DNA of 42,904 bases from Rugosimonospora sp036494675 (GTDB lineage Bacteria; Actinomycetota; Actinomycetes; Mycobacteriales; Micromonosporaceae), in NCBI GenBank assembly GCA_036494675.1, contig DASXOA010000165.1:1-42904 (forward strand), given 5' to 3'. Positions 23,106 through 30,156 of the stretch are shown here, piece after piece (positions within the stretch are counted from its first letter, which is position 1; each line of letters starts with the position of its first letter). The notes under the pieces were generated by a model. That model did no database searches, had not been told where the DNA came from, and worked only from the letters and a program-made list of their open reading frames with translations. The position numbers and the translations under genes were made by a program.

Positions 23106-24764
23106 TCACTGTCCGGCCAGGTAGCGGTGCACCAGGGCCACGGCCGTGGCGCCCTCGCCCACCGCGGAGGCGACCCGCTTGAGGCTCTCCGCCCGCACGT
23201 CGCCGGCCGCGAACACGCCCGGCAGGCTGGATTCCAGGTGGTACGGGTCGCGGGGCAGCGCCCAGCCGGGCGGCCGCTGCCCGTCGGAGACCAGGTCGGC
23301 GCCGGTGACCACGAACCCGCGTACGTCGCGCACCACGGCGTCGCCGAGCCAGTCGGTGCGCGGCTCCGCGCCGATGAAGATGAACAGCGCCCCGGCGTCC
23401 ACCGTCCGGGTCTCGCCCGAGCGCCCGTCGCACAGCACCAGCCGCTCCAGGTGCCCGTCACCCTGCGCGGCGACCACCTCGGTGCGCGGGTGCACCTCGA
23501 TGTTCGCGATACCGTCGATCTGGTCGATCAGGTACTGCGACATGGAACGGCTCAGGTCGCCGCCCCGGATGACGATGTGCACGCTGCGGGCGTAGCGCGA
23601 GAAGTAGACCGCGGCCTGCCCGGCCGAGTTGGCGCCGCCGACGATGTAGACCTGCTCGTCCGTGCAACTGGGCGCCTCGGTGGACGCCGAGCCGTAGTAG
23701 ACGCCCAGCCCGGTCAGGTCCGCCACGCCGGGCGCGTCCAGCATCCGGTACGAGACGCCGGTGGCCAGCACCACGGTGTGGGTGGCGATCGCGGTGCCGT
23801 CCGAGAACCGCAGCAACCGGGTCGCCCCGGCCGTCTCCAGGCCCACCACCTCGCGGGCGGACAGCAGCTCGGCGCCGAACTTCAACGCCTGACGGCGGGC
23901 GCGCTCGGTCAGCTGCGCCCCGGAGACCCCGTCCGGGAAGCCGAGGTAGTTCTCGATCCGGCTGCTCTGGCCCGCCTGCCCACCGGTGGCCCGCTGCTCG
24001 ACCAGCACCGTACGCAGGCCCTCGGACGCGCCGTAGACCGACGCGCCCAGCCCGGCCGGGCCGGCGCCGACGACCACGAGATCGTAGAAGTCGGAGGCGG
24101 GGGTGGTGGTCAGGCCGACGTGGGCGGCCAGCTCCGCCTCGCTCGGCGCGACGAGCGGCTTGCCGTCGGGCAGGACGACCACCGGCACGTCGGCCGGGGT
24201 GAGGTCGGCCGCCTTGAGCAGGCGCCCGCCCTCCGGCTCGTCGGCGAGCAGCCACCGGTACGGCACGAGGTTGCGGGCCAGGAAGTCGCGTACGGCGAAC
24301 GACGGGGCCGACCAGCGGTGCCCGATCACCCGGGTCTCGGTGATCGACGGGTCCGGAGTGGACAGCCACGCCTCCAGCAGCGTGTCCATCACCGGGTAGA
24401 GCTTCTCCTCCGGTGGGTTCCACGGCTTGAGCAGGTAGTGGTCGAGGTCGACCAGGTTGATCGCGTCGATGGCCGCGTCGGTGTCCGCGTAGGCGGTCAG
24501 CAGCACCCGCCTGGCGCGCGGGAACAGGTCCATCGCCTCTTCGAGGAACTGGATGCCGTTCATCTGCGGCATCCGGTAGTCGGCCAGCAGGACGGCGACC
24601 TGCTCACCACGTAGCTTGATCTCCCGAAGGGCTTCCAACGCGTCCGCGCCGGAGGCGGCGCGCACCACCCGGTAGCGGTCGCCGTACTGGCGGCGCACAT
24701 CGCGGGCCACCGCCCGGGACACGGCCGGATCGTCATCGACGGTCAGGATCGCCGGGTTCGTCAT
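23106..24764 (-). CDS. Response-regulator receiver / glutaredoxin-like / thioredoxin-reductase-like fusion flavoprotein
   Basis: 552 residues; ATG at 24764 is chosen because it starts right at the receiver domain. Residues 1-125 are a receiver: acidic pair at D10-D12, phospho-acceptor Asp62 in LLADYRMPQMNG, Thr90 and Lys113 (LLKPW). Residues about 140-218 look like a glutaredoxin fold (VIGHRWSAPSFAVRDFLARN, VPVVVLPDGKPLVAPS) but lack the CxxC. From 225 on it is a two-dinucleotide-domain flavoprotein: LVVVGAGPAGLGASVYG, GGQAGQSSRIENYLGFPDG, VYIVGGANSAGQAAVYFSR and LPGVFAAGDVRAESLKRVAS. At the thioredoxin-reductase CATC position it has YYGSASTEAPSCTDEQ, so it is not a normal thioredoxin reductase. 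It heads the operon with the CNB kinase, antiporter and zinc finger. The output of phosphorylation is presumably altered NAD(P)H oxidation. Confidence 0.85.
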   Translation of the reverse strand: MTNPAILTVDDDPAVSRAVARDVRRQYGDRYRVVRAASGADALEALREIKLRGEQVAVLLADYRMPQMNGIQFLEEAMDLFPRARRVLLTAYADTDAAIDAINLVDLDHYLLKPWNPPEEKLYPVMDTLLEAWLSTPDPSITETRVIGHRWSAPSFAVRDFLARNLVPYRWLLADEPEGGRLLKAADLTPADVPVVVLPDGKPLVAPSEAELAAHVGLTTTPASDFYDLVVVGAGPAGLGASVYGASEGLRTVLVEQRATGGQAGQSSRIENYLGFPDGVSGAQLTERARRQALKFGAELLSAREVVGLETAGATRLLRFSDGTAIATHTVVLATGVSYRMLDAPGVADLTGLGVYYGSASTEAPSCTDEQVYIVGGANSAGQAAVYFSRYARSVHIVIRGGDLSRSMSQYLIDQIDGIANIEVHPRTEVVAAQGDGHLERLVLCDGRSGETRTVDAGALFIFIGAEPRTDWLGDAVVRDVRGFVVTGADLVSDGQRPPGWALPRDPYHLESSLPGVFAAGDVRAESLKRVASAVGEGATAVALVHRYLAGQ

Positions 24765-24809
24765 GGGTCGAGTCAGCACCTTCCGGGCGAGGCGTTGCGG
24801 CGTCACCTC

Positions 24810-24845
24810 AACATGCCATGTTGATCATGAATTGGGCCAGCCCAA
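24810..24845. promoter_or_regulatory. Two palindromes upstream of the receiver-flavoprotein operon
   Basis: AACATG-C-CATGTT (24810-24822) and TTGGGC-CA-GCCCAA (24832-24845) are perfect inverted repeats 9 bases apart, in the divergent gap about 50-80 bases before the flavoprotein start. They are likely operator sites, but the binding proteins are not evident. They could serve the minus-strand operon or the 3-hydroxybutyrate dehydrogenase on the other side. Confidence 0.4.
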
Positions 24846-24907
24846 CAGTAACCTGCCGGGCCGCCACCGAGCCACCTGCGCGCCGCGGAGGCCACCGGCC
24901 GCGGAAC

Positions 24908-24946
24908 ACATGGTTTCCGGCAAGACTATGTGTCGCCGAACCATGT
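24908..24946. promoter_or_regulatory. Inverted repeat ACATGGTT/AACCATGT before 3-hydroxybutyrate dehydrogenase
   Basis: ACATGGTT (24908-24915) and AACCATGT (24939-24946) form 8-bp arms 23 bases apart, close before the ATG at 24980. A TATGTG hexamer (24927-24932) between them could be the -10. The arrangement suits a dimeric repressor or activator; the GAF-PucR protein encoded downstream is the obvious candidate. This is inference. Confidence 0.4.
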
Positions 24947-24979
24947 CCCCGGGCCCGGGGCGGCTCGTAGTTTCACCGC

Positions 24980-25777
24980 ATGACGATCACGCCACCACCG
25001 GGCGCGACCGGTCCGGTCACCGAGGTGGTCCGCCTCGACCTGACCGGCCGGACCGCGCTGGTCACCGGCGCCGGCAGCGGCATCGGCCGCGCCTGCGCCG
25101 TACGCCTGGCCCATGCCGGAGCGCGGCTGGTGGTGGTGGACGTCGACGCGGTCGCGGTACAGGTGCTGGCCGAGGAGATCGGCGGCACTGCGATCGTGGT
25201 CGACCTGTCCGACCCGGACGCGGTGGACGGGCTCGACGGCGGGTACGACGTCCTGGTCAACAACGCCGGCCTCCAGCACGTGGCGGCGCTGCCCGACTTT
25301 CCGGCCGACCGTTTCGCGTACATCCAGCGGGTCATGGTGGAGGCCCCGTTCCGGCTGGTACGCCGCGCCCTGCCGCACATGTACGCGCGGGGCTGGGGCC
25401 GGGTCGTGAACATCTCCTCGGTGCACGGGCTGCGCGCCTCGCCGTTCAAGGTCGCCTACGTGGCCGCGAAACACGGACTGGAGGGCCTGTCCAAGGTCGT
25501 GGCGCTGGAGGGCGCGCCGCACGGAGTGACCGCCAACTGCATCAACCCGGGTTACGTGCGCACGCCGCTGGTCGAGGGGCAGATCGCCGACCAGGCCGCG
25601 GCGCACGGGATCGCGGAGTCCGAGGTGGTGGAGAAGATCCTGCTGACCCGTTCGGCGATGAAGCGGCTCATCGAGCCGGCCGAGGTCGCCGAACTGGTGG
25701 CATACCTTTGCTCCCCGGTTGCCGGATTCATCACCGGTGCGTCCGTTTCGCTGGACGGCGGCTGGACGGCGAGTTGA
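24980..25777 (+). CDS. bdhA: 3-hydroxybutyrate dehydrogenase (SDR family)
   Basis: 265 residues, classic short-chain dehydrogenase. NAD site TGAGSGIGRACAVRLAHAGA, NNAGLQHVAALPDFP, catalytic Ser in NISSVHGLRASPFK, and YVAAKHGLEGLSKV with the Tyr and Lys. NCINPGYVRTPLVEGQIADQ and FITGASVSLDGGW complete it. The LQHV, VHGLRASPFK and RTPLVE phrases are those of 3-hydroxybutyrate dehydrogenases. It oxidises (R)-3-hydroxybutyrate to acetoacetate with NAD+. A long N-terminal lead of about 20 residues precedes the fold. Two polyhydroxyalkanoate depolymerase genes in the window would supply the substrate. Divergent from the flavoprotein operon and followed by a GAF-PucR regulator. Confidence 0.87.
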   Translation: MTITPPPGATGPVTEVVRLDLTGRTALVTGAGSGIGRACAVRLAHAGARLVVVDVDAVAVQVLAEEIGGTAIVVDLSDPDAVDGLDGGYDVLVNNAGLQHVAALPDFPADRFAYIQRVMVEAPFRLVRRALPHMYARGWGRVVNISSVHGLRASPFKVAYVAAKHGLEGLSKVVALEGAPHGVTANCINPGYVRTPLVEGQIADQAAAHGIAESEVVEKILLTRSAMKRLIEPAEVAELVAYLCSPVAGFITGASVSLDGGWTAS

Positions 25778-25809
25778 CAATGCCGTCTCGGGACCGCGAC
25801 CGCTTGACC

Positions 25810-25834
25810 GGCTCGCCCACAAACCAGGCGAGCC
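25810..25834 (+). terminator. Hairpin between bdhA and the PucR-type regulator gene
   Basis: GGCTCGCC (25810-25817) and GGCGAGCC (25827-25834) form an 8-bp stem with a 9-base loop in the 73-base gap. It may end part of the bdhA transcript or modulate read-through into the regulator gene; without a T-tract this is uncertain. Confidence 0.4.
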
Positions 25835-25850
25835 TGGCGGCCGGTCCATA

Positions 25851-27872
25851 ATGGCGCGCATGTCCACCAGCGTGTTCCTGGAACTCCTCGCCCGCGAGGC
25901 GGCCGCGGTGGAGTTCGAGGGGCCGCTGGTGGCGGCGCGGGCCGCCGGTACGCCGGCCGGCGTCCTCGCCGACCTGGAGGACGTCAAGCTGCTGGCCCTG
26001 CGGGTACGGGCGCTGCTGGAGCGCCGCCGCCGCCGGGAGGAGGAGCTGTCCGGGCTCTACGACACCGCCAGCGACCTGGCCGGCCTGCGTGACCTGGACG
26101 CGGTGCTCAACGCGATCGTGCACCGGGCGCGCACGCTGCTGGGTGCCGACGTGGCGTACATGACCCTGACCGACCAGGAGCGCGGCGACACGTACATGCG
26201 GGTCACCGACGGGTCCATCTCCGCCCGGTTCCAGCGGCTGCGCCTGGGCCTGGGCGAGGGCCTCGGCGGCCTGGTCACGCAGACCGCCACGCCGTACGTG
26301 ACCGCCAACTACAAGGAGGACGGGCGGTTCCGGCACACGAACGAGATCGATGCCGGTGTCGGCGAGGAGGGGCTGGTCGCCATCCTCGGGGTACCGCTTC
26401 GGCTGGGCTCCAACGTGATCGGCGTGCTGTTCGCCGCGAACCGGTCCGAGCGGCCGTTCGCCCGCGAGGAGGTCTCGCTGATGATCTCGCTGGCCGCGCA
26501 CGCCGCGGTCGCGATCGACACCGCCCGGCTGCTGGCCGAGACCCAGGTCGCGCTCGACGAACTGTCGGCGGCGAACGCGGTGATCCAGGCGCACAGCGCC
26601 TCGGTGGAGCGGGCCGCCGCCGCGCACGACCGGATGACCGGCGTGGTGCTGCGCGGAGGCGGCGTGGAGGACGTGGCCACCGCGGTCACCGACGTGCTCG
26701 ACGGCGCCCTGGTCGTGCTCGACGCGGACGGGCGGCGCCTGGCGGTCGCCGGCGACCCGACCGAGCCGCACCTGACCGAGCCGCACCGGACCGAGCCGCA
26801 CCTGACCGAGCCACACCTGGCCGAGCCACACCTGGCTGGGCCGCACCTGACCGGGCCGCACCCGAGCGCGCTGGAACTGGCCGCGCCGGAACTGGACCAG
26901 GTGGCCGAGGCCGTCGCCGCGTCCCGGGGCGAGGGCCGCAGCGTGCGCCGCGGCGAGGTGTGGGTCGCCGCCGTGGTGGCCGGCGCGGAGAACCTGGGTG
27001 CGCTGATCCTGCGGCCGGAGCATCCGCTGGTCGACGCCGATCAGCAGATCCTGGAGCGGGCCGCTCAGGTGACCGCGCTGGTGCTGTTGTTCCGCCGTAC
27101 CGTGGCGGAGGCCGAGGGCCGGGTGCGCGGCGAGTTGCTCGACGATCTGATCAGCCGGCCGATCGGCGATCCCGACGCGCTGCGCGCCCGGGCCCGCCGG
27201 CTGGGCGTGGACCTGGACGCGCCGCACGTGGTCGTCGCCGTCGGCGAGGCCGTCAACGCGGCCCACCGCCAGCGTTCCTTCTCCTGGGCGGTCAGCTACG
27301 CCGCGACGCGCGGCGGGCTGGCCGCAATCCAGCGCGGCCGGGTCGTCCTCATGCTGCCGGCACCCGACGCCGGCCCGCTGGCCCGGGAGGTCGCCCGCGA
27401 CCTCGGCCGGATCCTCGGTACCCCGGTCACCGCCGGCGGCGCGGGGCCGGCGACCGGCCCGGCCGGGGTGGCCAGCGCGTTCCGGGACGCGGACCGGGCG
27501 GCGACCGCGCTGGTGGCGCTCGGCCGGGTGGGCGACGGGGCGAGCACCGCCGAGTTGGGCTTCGTCGGGCTGCTGCTGGGCCAGGACCGCGACGTCGCGG
27601 GCTTTATCGCCGGTACGGTCGGCGCCGTCGTGGACTACGACGCCCGGCGCGGTACCGGGCTGGTCAAGACGCTGGAGGCGTACTTCGGCTCCGGGTGCAG
27701 TTCGGCGCGGGCGGCCGAGACGCTGCACGTACACGTCAACACGGTCACCCAGCGGCTGGACCGGATCGCGGCGCTGCTCGGCGCGGACTGGCAGCGTCCG
27801 GAGCGCGCGCTGGAGGTCCAGCTAGCCCTGCGCCTGCACCGGTTGCGCGGCCCGGCAGACCCGCTGGCCTGA
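25851..27872 (+). CDS. GAF-domain PucR/CdaR-type transcriptional regulator
   Basis: 673 residues from ATG 25851 (a second ATG at 25860 is possible; neither has a strong ribosome site). An N-terminal coil (RRRRREEELSGLYDTASDLA) leads into a GAF domain (about 70-225; LGADVAYMTLTDQERGDTYM, GVPLRLGSNVIGVLFAANR) that senses a small molecule. Residues about 300-340 are a TEPHL-type pentapeptide repeat. A CdaR-like middle part (RGELLDDLISRPIGDPDAL) precedes the C-terminal PucR helix-turn-helix (LVKTLEAYFGSGCSSARAAE, LHVHVNTVTQRLDRI). This class often activates nearby catabolic genes. Directly downstream of bdhA on the same strand, it probably controls 3-hydroxybutyrate use. Confidence 0.85.
   Translation: MARMSTSVFLELLAREAAAVEFEGPLVAARAAGTPAGVLADLEDVKLLALRVRALLERRRRREEELSGLYDTASDLAGLRDLDAVLNAIVHRARTLLGADVAYMTLTDQERGDTYMRVTDGSISARFQRLRLGLGEGLGGLVTQTATPYVTANYKEDGRFRHTNEIDAGVGEEGLVAILGVPLRLGSNVIGVLFAANRSERPFAREEVSLMISLAAHAAVAIDTARLLAETQVALDELSAANAVIQAHSASVERAAAAHDRMTGVVLRGGGVEDVATAVTDVLDGALVVLDADGRRLAVAGDPTEPHLTEPHRTEPHLTEPHLAEPHLAGPHLTGPHPSALELAAPELDQVAEAVAASRGEGRSVRRGEVWVAAVVAGAENLGALILRPEHPLVDADQQILERAAQVTALVLLFRRTVAEAEGRVRGELLDDLISRPIGDPDALRARARRLGVDLDAPHVVVAVGEAVNAAHRQRSFSWAVSYAATRGGLAAIQRGRVVLMLPAPDAGPLAREVARDLGRILGTPVTAGGAGPATGPAGVASAFRDADRAATALVALGRVGDGASTAELGFVGLLLGQDRDVAGFIAGTVGAVVDYDARRGTGLVKTLEAYFGSGCSSARAAETLHVHVNTVTQRLDRIAALLGADWQRPERALEVQLALRLHRLRGPADPLA
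26759..26862 (+). repeat. 15-bp tandem repeat inside the PucR-type gene
   Basis: About seven copies of ACCGAGCCGCACCTG and variants, in frame, encode TEPHLTEPHRTEPHLTEPHL and continue with AEPHL, AGPHL, TGPHP. The copies diverge stepwise, typical of slippage-grown minisatellites. It sits between the GAF and CdaR parts, so it lengthens a linker, and the His-rich sequence might bind metal. Confidence 0.85.
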
Positions 27873-27888
27873 TGGGAGCTACCGGGTC

Positions 27889-27929
27889 ACTGCCCGGGGA
27901 GGTCGAGCGGCTATCGCCGGCCGGGCAGT
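27889..27929. terminator. Convergent-gene hairpin after pucR-like and ECF41 genes
   Basis: ACTGCCCGG (27889-27897) and CCGGGCAGT (27921-27929) form a perfect 9-bp stem around a 23-base loop, spanning the 38-base gap and the end of the ECF41 gene. Large loop and no T-tract make it a weak terminator call. Confidence 0.4.
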
Positions 27930-28876
27930 CCCGCCACCGTGCCGCTGGTCGCCGTCCACGGCCGGAGCTTCTCGGGGTTGCGTACCGCCCAGATGTGCCT
28001 GATCCGGTCGCCCGCGATGTCGAACGCGAACACCACTATGGTGACACCGTCTCGCTGACCCACCAGACCGGGCTGACCGTTGACCGTACGCTCCAGGATC
28101 GTCAGGGCCGGTATCCTGGCGACGATGTCGACGGCGGAGCGCGCGACCTGCTCGCCGCCCTCGATCGGGTCGAGCACGGCGCCGACCACGCCGCCGCCGT
28201 CGGCGACCGCCGTGGCGTCGGGGTCGAGGAGACCGATGAGAGCGCCGATGTCCCTGGCTTCCCACGCCGCCTTGAAGTCCCTGACGATGCCGGCCTGCCG
28301 GGCCGCCGGAACCGCGGGAGCCTCTGACGCGCGAAGGCGACGGCGGGCCGAGGACGCGAGCTGGCGACACGCCCCCGGCGTACGGCCGACGATCCCGGCC
28401 ACTTCGGCGAAGGAGTACCGGAAGACATCGTGCAGGATGAACGCGACGCGCTCGGCCGGGGTCATCGACTCGAGCACGACGAGGAAGGCCATGCTCACCG
28501 ACTCGTCGAGGGTGACCCGATCGGCCGGGTCAAGTGTGGCGCCTCCCGGCCGCCCGCTGACCCACTCCGTACGGTCGGGCAGCGGCTCCGGGATCCATTC
28601 GCCGACGTACCGCTCCCGCCGAGCCCGGGCCGAGCCCAGCACGTCGAGGCAGATGCGACTGGCGACCGTCGTCAGCCAGGCGCCGGGGGACTCGATGGCC
28701 GCCCGCTGATCCCGGGACATGGCGTACCAGCGGGCGTAGGTCTCCTGTACGGCATCCTCAGCCTCGGCCAGCGAACCGAGCAGCCGGTACGCCAGATTGA
28801 TCAGCCGACGCCGCTCGCTCACGATCACGCTCAGGCCCGGATCGAGCCCGTCTCCTGGCTCGGACTGAGTGCCCAT
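27911..28876 (-). CDS. ECF41-type (SigJ-like) sigma factor with SnoaL-like C-terminal domain
   Basis: 321 residues from ATG at 28876 (GAGGGAG upstream); the open frame runs further but without family match. Region 2: RRLINLAYRLLGSLAEAEDA, then VQETYARWYAM. Region 4: MTPAERVAFILHDVFRYSFA, EVAGIVGRTPGACRQLASSA. The linker has WIPEPL, and the C-terminal SnoaL-like domain (about 200-310) has VADGGGVV and NPEKLRPW. These three motifs (WLPEP, DGGG, NPDKL in the literature as remembered) define the ECF41 group, where the extra domain controls the sigma activity instead of an anti-sigma. ECF41 genes usually neighbour a carboxymuconolactone decarboxylase/oxidoreductase/epimerase gene. Here the neighbour is a methyltransferase with a VOC protein, which is unusual. 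Confidence 0.88.
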   Translation of the reverse strand: MGTQSEPGDGLDPGLSVIVSERRRLINLAYRLLGSLAEAEDAVQETYARWYAMSRDQRAAIESPGAWLTTVASRICLDVLGSARARRERYVGEWIPEPLPDRTEWVSGRPGGATLDPADRVTLDESVSMAFLVVLESMTPAERVAFILHDVFRYSFAEVAGIVGRTPGACRQLASSARRRLRASEAPAVPAARQAGIVRDFKAAWEARDIGALIGLLDPDATAVADGGGVVGAVLDPIEGGEQVARSAVDIVARIPALTILERTVNGQPGLVGQRDGVTIVVFAFDIAGDRIRHIWAVRNPEKLRPWTATSGTVAGLPGRR

Positions 28877-28955
28877 GGTGTCGCCGACTCCCTCGATCGC
28901 CGCTGCTTTCAGCAGTTGGACGAGACACCGCACCGAACTGTGACGGCACGCCGCC

Positions 28956-29756
28956 TCACCGTTCCGGTGGGGTCGCCCGGTGGCGATGAGCGGTGACGAT
29001 CCAGGCGCGGGAGTCGAAACAGACACCGTCGTCGCTCAGGTGCGCGGCGAGCGCCTGGCGGAGACGCTCTTCCGCGCGCGTTGCCGCGGCGGGATCCAGC
29101 CGCTTCAGGACTTCGCTGGTACACGTGAAGCCGCGGACCCAGTCGAGGGCGGCGGCCACGTCCGGACCGTAGTGGACCGGTTCGCGGACACCGGTGAAGG
29201 CGACGCCGGCGAACCCCGCGGCGCGCAGGATCTCCCGCACGGTCGGCGGGTCGGCGAGCGAGAACGGATCCGGTCCCTTGGAAGCACCGGCCACCGACCC
29301 TCCGGCCGCTTCGAGCGACTGGTGGATGGCGAGGTCCCACTCGTTGCGCTCGCGGGCCTGCCAGACCAGCATCACCAGGCGCCCGTCCGGCCGCAGCGCC
29401 CGCCCGATGTTGGCGAACGCGGCGACGGGATCGTCGAAGAACATCGTGGCGAACCTGCTGATCGCCACGTCGAAGCGCTCCGGCGCGAAGCGGTGCACCT
29501 GCGCGTCGGCATGGTCGAAGGTGACGTTGCGGAGTCCCTCCGCCCGGGCCAGGTCGCCGGCGCGCCTGATCGCGGACGCCGAGATGTCGACTCCGAGCGC
29601 ACTGCCCGCACGGGCCGTACGCGCGGCCTGTCGGGTCGTCTGCCCGGTGCCACAGCCGATGTCGAGGACGTGGTCGTGGAGCGCCACGCCAACCGCCTGG
29701 CGCAGTACCTCGTTGTGCCGCCGCAGTTCGGTGTCGTAGCTCGTCGCGTCTCGCAT
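28956..29756 (-). CDS. Class I SAM-dependent methyltransferase
   Basis: 266 residues. The SAM-binding core is clear: VLDIGCGTGQTTRQAARTA (motif I), LGVDISASAIRRA (acidic end of beta2), VTFDHADAQVHRFAPERFDV and RALRPDGRLVMLVWQ. Homologues of this ubiE/SmtA-like shape methylate small molecules; the substrate is unknown. ATG at 29756 is used. It lies 79 bases upstream of the ECF41 gene and 48 bases after the VOC gene on the same strand, so it may be a target or partner of the ECF41 factor. Confidence 0.85.
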   Translation of the reverse strand: MRDATSYDTELRRHNEVLRQAVGVALHDHVLDIGCGTGQTTRQAARTARAGSALGVDISASAIRRAGDLARAEGLRNVTFDHADAQVHRFAPERFDVAISRFATMFFDDPVAAFANIGRALRPDGRLVMLVWQARERNEWDLAIHQSLEAAGGSVAGASKGPDPFSLADPPTVREILRAAGFAGVAFTGVREPVHYGPDVAAALDWVRGFTCTSEVLKRLDPAAATRAEERLRQALAAHLSDDGVCFDSRAWIVTAHRHRATPPER

Positions 29757-29804
29757 CGCGGTCCCTTCACCGTCGCCCGGGCCGCCCGGGCGCCGAGCCC
29801 GGGG

Positions 29805-30149
29805 TCACATGGCGACCGGGTGGCGTGGCTCGTAGAGGCCGAGCTCGCCGCCGCCGGGCAGCCGCAGCGCGGTGCGCAGCCCCCACCGCTCTTCGGTGAC
29901 CGGAATCGTGAACTCGACGCCCTTCGCCGACAGCTCGGCCATGGTCGCCGCGACGTCGTCGCACATCAGAAACAGCTCGTGGGCCTGTTCGCCGTCGGTC
30001 GGGTGCACGGCGAGCTCGGCCGGCGGCAGCCTGAAAATGAGCCAGCCGTGGCCGGCGTCGACGTGGTGGTAGCCGAGGGTGTCCCGGAAGAAGGCGCGGT
30101 CCGCCTCGGAGTCGCGGCTGTAGATGATCACATGAGCGCCATTGATCAT
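29805..30149 (-). CDS. VOC (glyoxalase/bleomycin-resistance) family protein
   Basis: 114 residues, one VOC module pair: INGAHVIIYSRDSEADRAFF, RDTLGYHHVDAGHGWLIFRL, HELFLMCDDVAATMAELSAK, GLRTALRLPGGGELGLYEPR. Metal-binding positions (His6, Glu near 104) fit a metal enzyme or binding protein. ATG at 30149 is taken although no ribosome site precedes it: a TATGAT box six bases upstream suggests a leaderless message, or else translation follows from livM, which stops 7 bases before. The substrate is unknown. It lies between an ABC importer and a methyltransferase. Confidence 0.8.
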   Translation of the reverse strand: MINGAHVIIYSRDSEADRAFFRDTLGYHHVDAGHGWLIFRLPPAELAVHPTDGEQAHELFLMCDDVAATMAELSAKGVEFTIPVTEERWGLRTALRLPGGGELGLYEPRHPVAM

Positions 30150-30156
30150 ACGTCGA

